This document shows positions 1 through 9,110 of a stretch of 36,808 nt of DNA, in pieces (position 1 is the first letter of the stretch; every line of letters begins with the position of its first letter). The stretch lies in NCBI RefSeq assembly GCF_030813235.1, contig NZ_JAUSUB010000043.1:1-36808 (forward strand). Direction: 5' to 3'. A program made the position numbers and the translations under genes. Below the pieces are notes generated by a model. It was not told where the DNA came from and did no database searches. It worked only from the letters and a program-made list of their open reading frames with translations. Source of the stretch: Cytobacillus purgationiresistens (GTDB lineage Bacteria > Bacillota > Bacilli > Bacillales > Cytobacillaceae).

Positions 1-200
1 TTAGAACATATTTTCATCGTTTTTCTCCTTTTTCTTGTTCTAATCATCGGATTAGAACATATTTTCATCGTTTTCCTCCTCTTTCTTGTTCTAATCATCG
101 GATTAGAACATATTTTCATCGTTTTCCTCCTCTTTCTTGTTCTAATCATCGGATTAGAACGTATTTTCATCGATTTTCTCCTTTTTCTTGTTCTAATCAT
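1..200 (-). CDS. Possible repetitive 17-residue-repeat peptide, partial at window edge
   Basis: The minus strand of the minisatellite is open from an ATG at 200 to the window edge. It encodes repeats of about MIRTRKRRKTMKICSNP, which is strongly basic. Each unit also holds a ribosome site (AGGAGG or AGGAG) 6-7 nt before an internal ATG (the MKI codon), so every repeat carries its own translation start. The first ATG has only a poorly spaced AAGGATG. I recognise no family. It may be a translated minisatellite or a chance consequence of the repeat period; no stop codon lies inside the window. Confidence 0.25.
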   Translation of the reverse strand, partial: MIRTRKRRKSMKIRSNPMIRTRKRRKTMKICSNPMIRTRKRRKTMKICSNPMIRTRKRRKTMKICS

Positions 201-202
201 CC
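1..202. repeat. 51-bp tandem repeat (minisatellite), four copies, cut by the window edge
   Basis: Four head-to-tail copies begin at 1, 52, 103 and 154 with an exact period of 51 bp; the last copy has several substitutions. Each junction carries a perfect inverted repeat, TGTTCTAATC and GATTAGAACA around the loop ATCG, so the array can form a row of identical hairpins. The period is a multiple of three, so a minus-strand reading frame stays open throughout. The array runs off the left edge, so total copy number is unknown. Identical adjacent units without unique spacers rule out a CRISPR array. Confidence 0.95.
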
Positions 203-350
203 TTAAATAGAACCTTAAGACACGTCACCTGCCCCCAACAACATTTGAAACACCATACCCTTAAACCTCTCTCGAAAAAACCTTTCATTATATTAGAATA
301 TCAAAATTATCTATAATAATCTTAATTTGTCAAATTTTCTTACAATAATA

Positions 351-379
351 TTGACAACAGATCTCTTTATGATAATAAT
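351..379 (+). promoter_or_regulatory. Candidate sigma-A promoter for the ABC transporter operon
   Basis: A perfect TTGACA at 351-356 is followed 16-17 nt later by an AT-rich TAATAA/AATAAT -10 candidate at 373-379. This leaves a leader of about 145 nt before the lipoprotein gene at 529. The rest of 203-528 is AT-rich and I see no gene or riboswitch in it. Confidence 0.4.
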
Positions 380-528
380 TAAAACAATGTATCATATATA
401 AAACATTTACCATTTTGCTCCATTTTTTCTGATTTTTCATACTACTTTTTGCGCATACAGGCAGTTTTACTTAACAAATAGGGTCTTATGACTTTATTAA
501 TAAAATTATATAAAAGGAGTTTTCAAAG

Positions 529-1575
529 ATGAGAAAAATATTTTATTTAGCTGCAGCCTCTCTTTTTCTTTTTGTTTTATCTGCTTGTGGTGGTGCATCT
601 TCATCAGGATCAACTGATGGTGAGATGGCTTCTGTTACTTTTGCTGAACCAGCTAGGATTTTATCATTTGCTCCCCTTTACGTCGCAATTGAAAAAGGCT
701 ATTTAGAGGACGAAGGGATTGATGCAAAAATCGCTTCTGGCGGAGGCGGCTCACAAGTCATCGCCACGCTTTTATCAGGTGATTCACAATTTGCTATTAG
801 TGCGCCGCGAGCGATGCTTTCTGCTATTGAAGCTGGGGAAGACTTAATTTCCATTCAGGGCCTCAATTCAGCTTTGACCTATGAAGTAGCTTTTTCTAAA
901 ACGTATATGAAGGAGAAAGGAATCTCTCAAGACTCTACACTAGAGGATAAAATGGCAGCATTATCTGGAGCAACAATTGGCTCTAACCAGGTTGGTGACT
1001 CTGGGGATGTCTATTTAAGATATTTAATGCAGAAATATGGACAAGACCAAAAAACATTGGAAACCGTAAAAATGGATGGAACAGGCTCTAAAGTAGGAGC
1101 GATGCAAGAAGGAATTATTGATGGAGGTATCGCTTCTGCACCCTTCTCTTCTCAAGTGGAGGCTGAAGATGGGGGACTACTGGCTTTCCGTTTGAGTGAT
1201 GAAGAAATGTACGCTGAACTTGCTTGGGAAATTGTATTTGCAAAACGCGACTATATTGAGGACAACCCTGAATTGGCTAAAAAGGTTGTAAAGGCTTTAG
1301 GTAAAGGGATTGAATTTACGAGAGAAAATCCTGCAGAAGCTGCCGCTGCCATCATTTCATATTTTGAAGGTGTAGATGAAGATATCCTCAAAACCTCTTT
1401 AGAGGGTTTAAAGCCAACCTATGTGGGTCATGGTGAAATGACTCAAGCAGCTTGGGATAATGCTCAAGATCCATTAGTTGAATTAAGTGAGATTTCTGGT
1501 GTACCTACAAAGCATGATACGACCGAGGATGTGTTATGGACAAATAGTTACATTGAGGAAGCATTCTCTAAATAA
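529..1575 (+). CDS. ABC transporter substrate-binding lipoprotein, NitT/TauT (SsuA-like) family
   Basis: This is the extracytoplasmic binding protein of an importer for a small organic or anionic solute such as a sulfonate, taurine-like compound or thiamine precursor; the sequence does not say which. A lipoprotein signal (residues 1-20) ends in the lipobox LSAC with Cys20 as the lipidation site. The mature part starts with the family's typical layout: a substrate-pocket segment (SFAPLYVAIEKGYLEDEG), then SGGGGSQV and later a GS-rich segment. Length 348 is usual for the family. The ATG follows AAAAGGAG. It is first in a three-gene operon with ATPase and permease immediately downstream. Confidence 0.85.
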   Translation: MRKIFYLAAASLFLFVLSACGGASSSGSTDGEMASVTFAEPARILSFAPLYVAIEKGYLEDEGIDAKIASGGGGSQVIATLLSGDSQFAISAPRAMLSAIEAGEDLISIQGLNSALTYEVAFSKTYMKEKGISQDSTLEDKMAALSGATIGSNQVGDSGDVYLRYLMQKYGQDQKTLETVKMDGTGSKVGAMQEGIIDGGIASAPFSSQVEAEDGGLLAFRLSDEEMYAELAWEIVFAKRDYIEDNPELAKKVVKALGKGIEFTRENPAEAAAAIISYFEGVDEDILKTSLEGLKPTYVGHGEMTQAAWDNAQDPLVELSEISGVPTKHDTTEDVLWTNSYIEEAFSK

Positions 1576-1599
1576 TTCCAACCTGAAAGGATGATTGAA

Positions 1600-2409
1600 A
1601 TGGCAGAATCAGCTGTGCAAACCAATCCGAAATTACGAAGCCAATTTTTAGATGTTACTTATGTAAATAATAAAACAGGTCATGAAGTGGTTGCACTTAA
1701 AAATATAAACTTAACCATCGAAGAAGGAGAATTCATTTGCATTGTGGGTCCATCCGGCTGTGGAAAAACAACTTTTCTAAATACGGTCATTGGTTTTATT
1801 AAACCGAGTAACGGCTCCATCCTTTTAGATAACAAAAAAATCGAAGGACCAGGACGCGATCGGTCCATGGTCTTCCAATCGCCTAGCCTATTACCTTGGC
1901 GAAATGTGTTGGAAAATGTCATGTACGGTGTTGAGCTGCAAAAAAGAGCGACACCAGAAATAAAGAAACTTGCAGTCGATTATATTGAGATGGTCGGTCT
2001 TAAAGGATTTGAAAAGCATTATCCTCATGAATTATCCGGCGGTATGCAGCAGCGTGTAAATCTTGCCAGAGCGCTAACTGTCGACCCCTCTTTGCTGCTA
2101 TTAGATGAACCGTTTTCTGCTCTAGATGCGCAAACCCGGGAGTTCATGCAGCAGGAATTACTGAGAATATGGAGTGAAACAAAGAAAACCAGTATTTTTA
2201 TTACACACCAGATTGATGAAGCTGTTTATTTGGCCGATCGGGTTTTTGTTTTTGGTGCTCGCCCTGGACATCTTGTAGACGATATCAAAATAGAAATCGA
2301 TCGTCCACGTGATTTAAAAATAAAAAGAGACCCACATTTTTTAAAATATGTTGACCATATTTGGGGATTAATTGAAAATGAATCCTCCAAACAAGGTTTT
2401 GACTCATAA
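1600..2409 (+). CDS. ABC transporter ATP-binding protein, SsuB/TauB-like
   Basis: Cytoplasmic ATPase that powers the importer encoded by its neighbours. Visible motifs are Walker A GPSGCGKTT, signature LSGGMQQRV, Walker B LLLLDEPFSALD and the H-loop ITHQ. I chose the ATG at 1600 because the AAAGG ribosome site ends at 1590, directly against an in-frame ATG at 1591 but 9 nt from 1600. That start gives 269 residues, normal for this family. The gene lies 24 nt after the lipoprotein gene and 13 nt before the permease, which supports co-transcription. Substrate cannot be read from the ATPase. Confidence 0.88.
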   Translation: MAESAVQTNPKLRSQFLDVTYVNNKTGHEVVALKNINLTIEEGEFICIVGPSGCGKTTFLNTVIGFIKPSNGSILLDNKKIEGPGRDRSMVFQSPSLLPWRNVLENVMYGVELQKRATPEIKKLAVDYIEMVGLKGFEKHYPHELSGGMQQRVNLARALTVDPSLLLLDEPFSALDAQTREFMQQELLRIWSETKKTSIFITHQIDEAVYLADRVFVFGARPGHLVDDIKIEIDRPRDLKIKRDPHFLKYVDHIWGLIENESSKQGFDS

Positions 2410-2422
2410 GGAGGGATAATCA

Positions 2423-3235
2423 GTGAAAAAAGAGGATGCTATTTCGATTGGAAAGATCAATCACAAGCCAAGGAAAATCTCCAAAAACCAAAGAAACTTT
2501 ATCATTAGCACTGTATCTGTAATCACCTTCTTAGTGATATGGGAATTGGTTTCATACTATAAAGTAATTAATCCGCTTTTCATCAGCTCACCTTTAAGCA
2601 TTGTAGAGGCAGCTGCTACCTTATTTGTTGACCCAGCTTACTGGAATCATATAGGAGTAAGCGCTTATGAATTTACATTTGGTTTCCTTCTCGCTTTAAT
2701 GATTGGGATACCCATCGGAATATTTGCAGGCTGGAATCAAATTTTCAATGCGGTAATCAACCCATTTGTGTCAGCCCTTTATGTTACTCCCAAGGTGGCG
2801 TTATTACCAATAATCATTATCGCATTTGGAATTGGGATCACTTCCAAAATTGTCGTCGTATTTTTAATGGCGTTCTTCCCAATTGTAATGAGCGCCCAAA
2901 AAGCAATGAGCACTCTAGATCAAAACCTAATTAAAGCAGCAAGAAGCTTTACTGCAACTGAGTTTCAAATATTTAGGACAATCGCTCTTCCTTCCACCGT
3001 TCCCTTTTTATTAAACGGGATTCGCTTAGGCTTAGGTCAAGGGCTCATCGCTATCGTTGTCGGTGAAATGTATGCCTCTACTGCTGGTATTGGTTATCAT
3101 TTAACCCATGCCGGCCAAAACTTAAAAACAGCGGAAATGTTTGTCGGTGTTGCCGTTATTGCAATCTCTGGAGTATTATTAACTGGAATTATTGGCTTAA
3201 TTGAGAAAAGGTTTTCTTCTTGGAAACCGGAGTAA
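2423..3235 (+). CDS. ABC transporter permease, SsuC/TauC-like
   Basis: Membrane channel of the NitT/TauT-type importer. The 270 residues hold about six hydrophobic segments, the first at roughly residues 28-45, and the BPD_transp_1 cytoplasmic coupling loop near ARSFTATEFQIFRTIALP, the usual contact to the ATPase. Translation starts at a GTG at 2423, preceded by a strong AAGGAGG at 2408-2414 that overlaps the stop of the ATPase gene, so the two are probably coupled. A strong terminator follows 8 nt after the stop, marking the operon's end. Confidence 0.88.
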   Translation: MKKEDAISIGKINHKPRKISKNQRNFIISTVSVITFLVIWELVSYYKVINPLFISSPLSIVEAAATLFVDPAYWNHIGVSAYEFTFGFLLALMIGIPIGIFAGWNQIFNAVINPFVSALYVTPKVALLPIIIIAFGIGITSKIVVVFLMAFFPIVMSAQKAMSTLDQNLIKAARSFTATEFQIFRTIALPSTVPFLLNGIRLGLGQGLIAIVVGEMYASTAGIGYHLTHAGQNLKTAEMFVGVAVIAISGVLLTGIIGLIEKRFSSWKPE

Positions 3236-3242
3236 GTTTTTC

Positions 3243-3272
3243 GCCTATTGCTTTTGCAATAGGCTTTTTTAT
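3243..3272 (+). terminator. Rho-independent terminator of the ABC operon
   Basis: A perfect 9-bp stem (GCCTATTGC and GCAATAGGC) with loop TTTT is followed directly by six T residues. It sits just after the permease stop codon. Confidence 0.93.
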
Positions 3273-3361
3273 TTGCGAAGCTAGTTAACAGTACATAAAT
3301 TAATTGATCTAACATTAACATCTTCATGATGTTCTATAAATGATAAATAATATTCCAAAAT

Positions 3362-3386
3362 AAAAAAATACCCTAACAAAGGCATT
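3362..3386 (-). terminator. Weak terminator after the small minus-strand gene
   Basis: Read on the minus strand, AATGCC and GGTATT can pair (one G-U) around an 8-nt loop and are followed by seven T residues. It lies 17 nt past the stop of the 54-residue gene. The stem is short, so the call is tentative. Confidence 0.4.
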
Positions 3387-3402
3387 TTTCCCTCCAGCAA
3401 AA

Positions 3403-3567
3403 TTACACAATTGGATAGTTCGCTTCATACTCAGGATGAGCATAATAAGGAGGCCGCAACCCAATCTTCGGCATCTTCCATGATTGTTCCGTGTATTCCA
3501 TTCGTACTTTCTCACCTGAGTGGTTTACCAAAAGCAAGGTCACTTCAGGATTAAATTCGTATGGCAT
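3403..3567 (-). CDS. Small hypothetical protein, 54 residues
   Basis: A short gene with an ATG at 3567 and a good ribosome site (GGAAGGAAGG about 7 nt upstream). The product begins MPYEFNPEVTLLLVNHSGEK and ends in a proline- and tyrosine-rich tail (GLRPPYYAHPEYEANYP). There is no signal peptide, membrane segment or cysteine. It lies 21 nt after the short-chain dehydrogenase gene in the same direction, so the two may be co-transcribed. I do not recognise a family; the coding call rests on the ribosome site, the sensible composition and the terminator-like hairpin that follows. Confidence 0.6.
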   Translation of the reverse strand: MPYEFNPEVTLLLVNHSGEKVRMEYTEQSWKMPKIGLRPPYYAHPEYEANYPIV

Positions 3568-3588
3568 AAGGTTACCTTCCTTCCAAGT

Positions 3589-4563
3589 TTATGATTGTGT
3601 TGTTTCCCCTCCATTAACATGTAAGACTTGCCCAGTGACAAATCGTGAATCATCTGAGGCAAGATAGACAAAGGTAGGCGCTAATTCAAATGGATGTGCC
3701 ACGCGTTCCATGGGGTTAAATGCCCCATAAACTGCTACCTGATCTGATGAAAAACTGGCTGGTATGAGAGGGGTCCATATTCGTCCCGGAGCGATTGCAT
3801 TCACGCGTATTCCCTGTTTGACAACATTGTTTGCTAATGCGCGTGTAAACCCAACATTTGCTGCCTTTGTAGCTGTATAATCAATTAATTGCTCTTCCCC
3901 TGCATAGGCAACCACTGAAGATGTATTAATAATTGAGCTGCCTGCACTTAAATAAGGAAGTGCCGCTCTCGTCGTATAGAAATGAGAGTATATATTGACT
4001 TTAAACGTATCATCGAATTGTTCATCAGTGATATCTAACAAACTTAACTGCTGAAACTGAATACCAACGTGGTTACAAAGGATATCGAGACGCCCGAAAT
4101 TTTCTACCGTCCGTTCAACAATCGCTATACATTCTGATTTATCGCGCAGGTCACCTGCCATTGCTAAACAACGCTGCCCTAATTCTTCAATTCTATCTTT
4201 TGTCCTTTGCGCATCCACATGCTCATCTAAGTAAGAAATAGCCACATCTGCCCCTTCTTTAGCAAAGGCAATAGCTGCTGCTGCTCCCATCCCGCTATCT
4301 CCGCCTGTAATTAGCGCAACCTTTCCTTCTAATTTCCTGCTTCCTTTATAATGAGGATTTTCAATAATCGGCAAAGGAACCATAAGTCCTTCTATACCTG
4401 GCTGACGAAGCTGACGCTGTTCAGGAAAACTGATCGGGATCTCTTCATATCTTGTTATCTTTCCATAATTCGGATAGACCGGATAAGGATCCATTTTCAT
4501 GTTTTCTTTAAAACTCTGCTGCATTTTTTTAATCTCATCCAGCTTCTTCTGGTTGCGATCCAT
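3589..4563 (-). CDS. SDR-family oxidoreductase with N-terminal extension (YhdF/YdaD-like)
   Basis: A cytoplasmic NAD(P)-dependent short-chain dehydrogenase. The cofactor motif TGGDSGMG is at residues 86-93, the catalytic Ser in NTSS at about 215-216, and the YTATK catalytic Tyr/Lys at 229 and 233; the usual NNAG is NHVG here. An 80-residue leader rich in charged and proline residues precedes the Rossmann fold. This long-leader subtype is shared with the Bacillus general-stress dehydrogenases (YdaD, YhdF, YhxC type), which are often called glucose or ribitol dehydrogenases without proof. The ATG at 4563 has a GGGAGGGAG ribosome site. I looked for a sigma-B promoter upstream and found no convincing match. 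Confidence 0.85.
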   Translation of the reverse strand: MDRNQKKLDEIKKMQQSFKENMKMDPYPVYPNYGKITRYEEIPISFPEQRQLRQPGIEGLMVPLPIIENPHYKGSRKLEGKVALITGGDSGMGAAAAIAFAKEGADVAISYLDEHVDAQRTKDRIEELGQRCLAMAGDLRDKSECIAIVERTVENFGRLDILCNHVGIQFQQLSLLDITDEQFDDTFKVNIYSHFYTTRAALPYLSAGSSIINTSSVVAYAGEEQLIDYTATKAANVGFTRALANNVVKQGIRVNAIAPGRIWTPLIPASFSSDQVAVYGAFNPMERVAHPFELAPTFVYLASDDSRFVTGQVLHVNGGETTQS

Positions 4564-4688
4564 TTATCTCCCTCCCTAAAATCATACTTCTTTTAAACAT
4601 ATGTGGAGGGTGAACTTGATTGAACCATCATTTTAACAGCTACTAAAGAAATTTATTTTAAAAACTAACAACTCAAATTCTATATTTT

Positions 4689-5978
4689 TTAAATTTCATG
4701 AGCAACTTTTGTAAGGTTTTCTGCAGCAGACGCCACCTCTTCAAACCCTTTTTCCATATTATTCACAACATCTACGATAGAAACAATTTCTTTTTGAATT
4801 TTATTATTTTGCAGCATTGTTTCGCCCATCGTATGTACAATTTGTTCAAAATGATTTTCTGTTGTGTTCATATGATTATTTCCACTTTCTACATCGCCAC
4901 TCACTTTATCAAGTGACTGCGTTAGCCTGTCAATTTGTGAATTTGTATTTAGAATCAAGGACGAGACATCTTTAACAGAACTTCTTGTTTGTTCCGATAA
5001 TTTGCGTACTTCTGTAGCAACTACTGAAAACCCAAGACCTGATTCTCCTGCTCTTGCTGCTTCTATAGCGGCATTTAAAGACAATAAATTGGTTTGGTCT
5101 GATATATCTGTAACAATATCAACAATTTCTTGCATTTCACTCAATACATTTAATAATTCTTCAACATCCTTTGTTATTTCTTTTACTGAGTGATGAATAT
5201 TGGACATCACGATTGCTTGTTTATGTATATGATCTTTTCCCTTTTCCGCATTTTCCTTTGCAATTAAGGATAAGTTCTTTCCTGTATCGGCATGTGCAAC
5301 AATCTCATTCGATTGTGCAACTAATTCTTTAAATGAAATATTGGTTTGTTCGGAAATCGTTGCAAGGTTTTCAGTCTCATTTGCAACCTTCTTCCGAACG
5401 AGCTGTTTCTGTTTTTCAATTTGTGATCTTAGTCTATCCGTTTCAGCATCGTATGCTTCTAAAACCAATTGCTGTTCTAAATTAAGGATTTTAGTAACTG
5501 CACTTATCGAATGAAAATAATCGCTCTTAATCAATTTACTTCTCTCAATGATCTCTAGCAGCGATAAAAGCAAATCTTGAAAAGCACATAAATACCATTT
5601 TGTTTGCAACCCGATTTTCACATGAATATTTGCGATTTTCTTTCGTTTTTCAAAATAGGCATCATCTACAATGCCATCAAACATTTCAATAATATGCTGC
5701 TTAAGCGTCATTTTTAATCTTTCAATAGAACTATGATTATTAATAATCTTTAGCAATATTGGTTCATAATGAAGGTTTTCATAAAACCGATCAACAATAT
5801 AATCTATCTTTTCTATAACAAAGGGCTGTAAGGAATTAATCACCCGTAAATCAGCAGTTGTAAGATGAATCATTTTTAACTGGCTCTCAACTTCACTCCT
5901 TTGGATGAAGCTGATTTCCCCTGTCATTTGATCTAGGTTTAATCCAGGATCTTCGACATGTTTTTTTGTAAAGAACAT
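4689..5978 (-). CDS. hemAT: Heme-based aerotactic transducer HemAT
   Basis: A soluble globin-coupled oxygen sensor that signals to CheA/CheW in aerotaxis. The N-terminal globin domain (about residues 40-185) keeps the proximal heme histidine in [10 protein letters not shown] (about His119) and a distal-side tyrosine in RFYENL (about Tyr66), matching the layout of B. subtilis HemAT. Residues 200-429 form a coiled-coil methyl-accepting domain whose hairpin tip reads [19 protein letters not shown]. No membrane segment is present, as expected. Length 429 is close to the 432 of B. subtilis HemAT. TTAGGAGGAAAG precedes the ATG at 5978. Confidence 0.93.
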   Translation of the reverse strand: MFFTKKHVEDPGLNLDQMTGEISFIQRSEVESQLKMIHLTTADLRVINSLQPFVIEKIDYIVDRFYENLHYEPILLKIINNHSSIERLKMTLKQHIIEMFDGIVDDAYFEKRKKIANIHVKIGLQTKWYLCAFQDLLLSLLEIIERSKLIKSDYFHSISAVTKILNLEQQLVLEAYDAETDRLRSQIEKQKQLVRKKVANETENLATISEQTNISFKELVAQSNEIVAHADTGKNLSLIAKENAEKGKDHIHKQAIVMSNIHHSVKEITKDVEELLNVLSEMQEIVDIVTDISDQTNLLSLNAAIEAARAGESGLGFSVVATEVRKLSEQTRSSVKDVSSLILNTNSQIDRLTQSLDKVSGDVESGNNHMNTTENHFEQIVHTMGETMLQNNKIQKEIVSIVDVVNNMEKGFEEVASAAENLTKVAHEI

Positions 5979-6013
5979 TATTCTTTCCTCCTAATCAATA
6001 AACCATTAGGAAT

Positions 6014-6019
6014 ATTATA
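6014..6019 (-). promoter_or_regulatory. Candidate -10 element for hemAT
   Basis: Read on the minus strand, a perfect TATAAT lies 36 nt upstream of the hemAT start. No good -35 is visible at the expected distance, so an activator or a weak promoter is possible. Confidence 0.35.
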
Positions 6020-6141
6020 CTATAAACATGTTAGTTATATTGTTTTGTTTTCTTTAGATAATTAAGTATAATTACCTATTCCGAAAATTCATTTCAGAAA
6101 TGATTTAACATGCTTAAGAGAAATGACTGCCTGTAATTTTT

Positions 6142-6657
6142 CTATTCATTTTTAAGTAACTTACGTGAGAAACTTTGACTAATAACTAATACACCAACTA
6201 AGAGAATAATAATTGGTATGCAATATAATACAGAAAGCCAGTCTATTAGGTCTTCCCTTATAAAAATATAAAAGAAAAATAGATTATATGGAAAAACAAT
6301 CAATATCGTGGAAATTAGGCCAGGCACATAAGCTTTTAGCAACAGAGATTGAATAGGATGGATGAAAATATTTAATGCGAAAAATAGATTTAAGCCTAAA
6401 AAGAGTATATAGTTATTCGTTAAGAGTGTTAACCCTATTAAAACGATGGCAATGATAAATAAAATAAGAACATCTATAGAAAACTGAGCGGCTGTGGTCC
6501 TTTTCATTTTATCTACTTCAGTCGAAATCCTATTGGGTATACGATGCTTTACTTTCGGATATGTATTTTTGAACCAGCTTTCTATCAAAATAATCTCCTC
6601 AAAATTATGAAGCATGAAAACAACCAAAAACATTCCTATAAAAAGATATTCAATCAT
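6142..6657 (-). CDS. HXXEE-domain membrane protein
   Basis: A 171-residue integral membrane protein with about four to five hydrophobic segments. Near the N-terminus, inside or beside the first membrane helix, it carries HNFEE, the signature that names the HXXEE domain family (function unknown; conserved His and two Glu suggest metal or proton chemistry, which is an inference). The ATG at 6657 has only a weak ribosome site (GGGGG). It follows the next upstream gene by 41 nt in the same direction, so the two may be translated from one message. Confidence 0.7.
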   Translation of the reverse strand: MIEYLFIGMFLVVFMLHNFEEIILIESWFKNTYPKVKHRIPNRISTEVDKMKRTTAAQFSIDVLILFIIAIVLIGLTLLTNNYILFLGLNLFFALNIFIHPIQSLLLKAYVPGLISTILIVFPYNLFFFYIFIREDLIDWLSVLYCIPIIILLVGVLVISQSFSRKLLKNE

Positions 6658-6698
6658 TATAAAAATACCCCCGTTTCATTCACAGAAACAAATTGCTC

Positions 6699-7169
6699 TT
6701 AACTTGTTATAACTAAATAATAAAATGTTGCTTCTTCGAATGATACCTTCGCGTTAATCAATGTATTAATGGTAACATACACTGTAACCACGCCAAGCAT
6801 TAAAATGATTAGACCACCGCTTTTAAGCATTTCTATATTTTTTTGATAAACAACGATGACTGTGATTAATATGATAAGCAAGTAGGATAAGGATAAAATG
6901 AACGTGGTAATTTCTGTATTCAAGTTATTAACAGCAATCATAAAATTGGTCAAAACTTCGCTATTAGACTTGTCCTCCTCTATCTCTGATCTTTCTCCTT
7001 TATGAGCTATTGTCCAGTGAAACGAATCCTGAGTTTTATTTACAGTGTATTCAAAACCACCTGCTTTCCTTTCTCCTATTACTATTGATGATGAATCCGC
7101 AAAAGTAGGTGAATCAATAAAAATAATTAATGCCAGCAGCATCGTTAAAAAAACTAGTAATCTTTTCAT
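6699..7169 (-). CDS. Secreted or membrane-anchored hypothetical protein
   Basis: A 156-residue protein with a signal peptide (residues 1-24, cleavage after TFADS or similar), a polar stretch of about 60 residues presumably outside the cell, and two hydrophobic helices at roughly 88-106 and 116-135. The ATG at 7169 follows TAGGAGAAG. I recognise no domain. It sits upstream of the HXXEE gene with a 41-nt gap, so a shared membrane function is plausible but unproven. Confidence 0.6.
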   Translation of the reverse strand: MKRLLVFLTMLLALIIFIDSPTFADSSSIVIGERKAGGFEYTVNKTQDSFHWTIAHKGERSEIEEDKSNSEVLTNFMIAVNNLNTEITTFILSLSYLLIILITVIVVYQKNIEMLKSGGLIILMLGVVTVYVTINTLINAKVSFEEATFYYLVITS

Positions 7170-7251
7170 GGTCTTCTCCTAAGTTATAATTGCTTATATT
7201 TTACTAAAAATTTCATAAAGTTTGTTATTCAAAATATTTTGTAAACACCCC

Positions 7252-7289
7252 TTCACATTCCCTTAACCATTCTTTACACCTCCTTTATA
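7252..7289 (+). promoter_or_regulatory. PhoP-box-like direct repeats before the phosphoesterase gene
   Basis: Four hexamers resembling TT(A/T/C)ACA start at 7252 (TTCACA), 7263 (TTAACC), 7273 (TTTACA) and 7284 (TTTATA), spaced 11, 10 and 11 nt, as in B. subtilis PhoP-P binding boxes. A TATATAA -10 candidate lies at about 7306-7312, about 17 nt after the last repeat. This fits an activated promoter for a secreted phosphate-scavenging enzyme. Confidence 0.55.
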
Positions 7290-7348
7290 CTTTGCCAACA
7301 ATACCTATATAAACTAAAAATGTACATAAATCAAAGGAGGATTTTCAT

Positions 7349-9019
7349 TTGAAAACAAAGGAAAAAAAGAAAACTAGTTTCGTATTAAGCTCTGTCCTCG
7401 CAATCTCGCTTGGAGTGGCACAGCCCATATTTGCTGCTGAAACTCCACCAGCGGTGATTACATCAACCGTTACTGAGAATCCAAACAGTAGCATGAAGCT
7501 CTCTTGGGAAACCCGTGATCTCGATGTAACAAAAGCTATTGCACAGGTAGTTAAAAAATCAGATGCAAAAAAATTCGCCTCTAAACATGTAAAAACCTTT
7601 ACTAGTAACGACATAGTATTTAAAAACAATCGTGCCTATAGTAAGGTTTCTGCAACTCAGCTGGAAGAAGGCACCGAATATCTTTATCGTGTCGGAGATG
7701 GAACAGACAAAGGCTGGAGTGATAAAGGGCAATTTAAAACAGCCAGCACTGATGAAGAAAAAGAATTTTCATTTCTCTACCTTTCTGACACACAATACAG
7801 CTCTGCCTCAACAGACGGAAAGAAAACGGAGCAAATGCTAAAAAATGCAACAAGCCAATTTAAAGATAGTGTGGATTTCACCTATTTAGCAGGAGATTTT
7901 ACAGATAAAGCAAATAACCCTGATCAATGGGATACATTCTTTAATTTGTCACAGAATTTATTTCAAGATACTTTCATGGTCCCTGTCATCGGAAATCATG
8001 ATAGTGCGAGCGGTCTTTACTTAGATAATTATTTCCCTTCACCTGAGAGCGCCAAGGAAAATACAGCTAATGAGTCATCTTATGTTTATTCCTTTGATTA
8101 TGGATCAGCCCACTTCGCTTCACTCAACACTGAACATTCAAGTGGTGAGAAGCTGGAAGAACAAGTCGAATGGTTAAAAAAGGACATGGAAGCTTCAGAT
8201 AAAAAGTGGAAAATTGTCCTATTCCATAAAAGTATTTATCCTGGTGCCAGCCATATTACAGATTCGGATATCATTCGCCTTCGTACCGCACTTTCACCAG
8301 TCTTAGATGAGTTAAATGTGGACGCCGTGCTTTCAGGACATGATCATGTATATAGCCGCGGATTTGTAAACGGGGATGGATCAAAAGAAAACGCTCAGCC
8401 AGTAAAACCAACAGATTTATCAACGGTATACGCACCAGATGCACCGCTTTATTACACAATCGTCTCTGGCGGCTTAAAGTTCTATAATCCGAAAAACTAT
8501 TCTGTCACTACCGGAGATCCGCTCATACCTAATTATGATTTCCTTGATGTAAAAAGCACAAATGTAGAAGATGCAGCCTCCGCAGATGGCAACAAAATAA
8601 CCTATAGCGAAGTAACCGTTTCAGATGAAAAAATTACATTCGATACGTATTACACAACAACGAAGACGAATGACAATCGACATTTAGAAACATTCTCCAT
8701 CGTCAAAGAAAAAGAACATGAAACATGGTCTCCCGATAAGGTATACGTTGCAGGCGATCGCGTTAGCCATGACGGCCGTGTCTTTGAGGCAAAATGGTGG
8801 ACCAAAGGTGAAAATCCGCTTAAATCCGGTCAATGGGATGTTTGGAAAGAAATAAAAGACGAAAATCCAAATGAAATCCCAGAATGGAATGCTTCAGATA
8901 TCTATGTTGCTGGAGACAAGGCCTACTATAATGGAGAGCTTTATGAAGCCAAATGGTGGACTCGTGGTGACAATCCTTCAAAATCAGGACAGTGGGATGT
9001 TTGGAAAAAAGTAAAATAA
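7349..9019 (+). CDS. Secreted metallophosphoesterase with two C-terminal CBM5/12-like modules
   Basis: An exported calcineurin-like phosphoesterase of the purple-acid-phosphatase type. A signal peptide (residues 1-30, ending IFAAE) leads into an Fn3-like N-domain (about 32-130) and the catalytic domain (about 140-440). Metal motifs are SDTQY, GDFTD, GNHD, FHKS and GHDHVYSR; the first has DxQ rather than DxH. Two 43-residue modules near 458-500 and 513-555 share WSPDKVYVAGDRV-like starts and repeated AKWW and GQWDVWK, typical of chitin/cellulose-binding family 5/12 domains. Translation starts at a TTG at 7349, 8 nt after AAAGGAGG. It probably releases phosphate from extracellular esters while bound to polysaccharide; the exact substrate is unknown. 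Confidence 0.88.
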   Translation: MKTKEKKKTSFVLSSVLAISLGVAQPIFAAETPPAVITSTVTENPNSSMKLSWETRDLDVTKAIAQVVKKSDAKKFASKHVKTFTSNDIVFKNNRAYSKVSATQLEEGTEYLYRVGDGTDKGWSDKGQFKTASTDEEKEFSFLYLSDTQYSSASTDGKKTEQMLKNATSQFKDSVDFTYLAGDFTDKANNPDQWDTFFNLSQNLFQDTFMVPVIGNHDSASGLYLDNYFPSPESAKENTANESSYVYSFDYGSAHFASLNTEHSSGEKLEEQVEWLKKDMEASDKKWKIVLFHKSIYPGASHITDSDIIRLRTALSPVLDELNVDAVLSGHDHVYSRGFVNGDGSKENAQPVKPTDLSTVYAPDAPLYYTIVSGGLKFYNPKNYSVTTGDPLIPNYDFLDVKSTNVEDAASADGNKITYSEVTVSDEKITFDTYYTTTKTNDNRHLETFSIVKEKEHETWSPDKVYVAGDRVSHDGRVFEAKWWTKGENPLKSGQWDVWKEIKDENPNEIPEWNASDIYVAGDKAYYNGELYEAKWWTRGDNPSKSGQWDVWKKVK

Positions 9020-9032
9020 TAATCATTACTTG

Positions 9033-9064
9033 GGCATGCTTTGCAGTTTGAAGCATGCTTTTTT
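9033..9064 (+). terminator. Rho-independent terminator after the phosphoesterase
   Basis: GCATGCTT and AAGCATGC form a perfect 8-bp stem around a 9-nt loop, followed by six T residues. Confidence 0.9.
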
Positions 9065-9110
9065 CTGTTATCGTAAATTAATACGGAAAATAAAGAGTTA
9101 AGTCAAAATT

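Noticed and set aside
1..202. CRISPR-like array
   Set aside because: Units are contiguous and nearly identical over the full 51 bp with no unique spacers and no cas genes nearby.
4564..4688. Sigma-B promoter before the short-chain dehydrogenase
   Set aside because: A GTTTAA is present, but no GGGTAT-like -10 occurs at the right distance; the GGGAGG there is the ribosome site.
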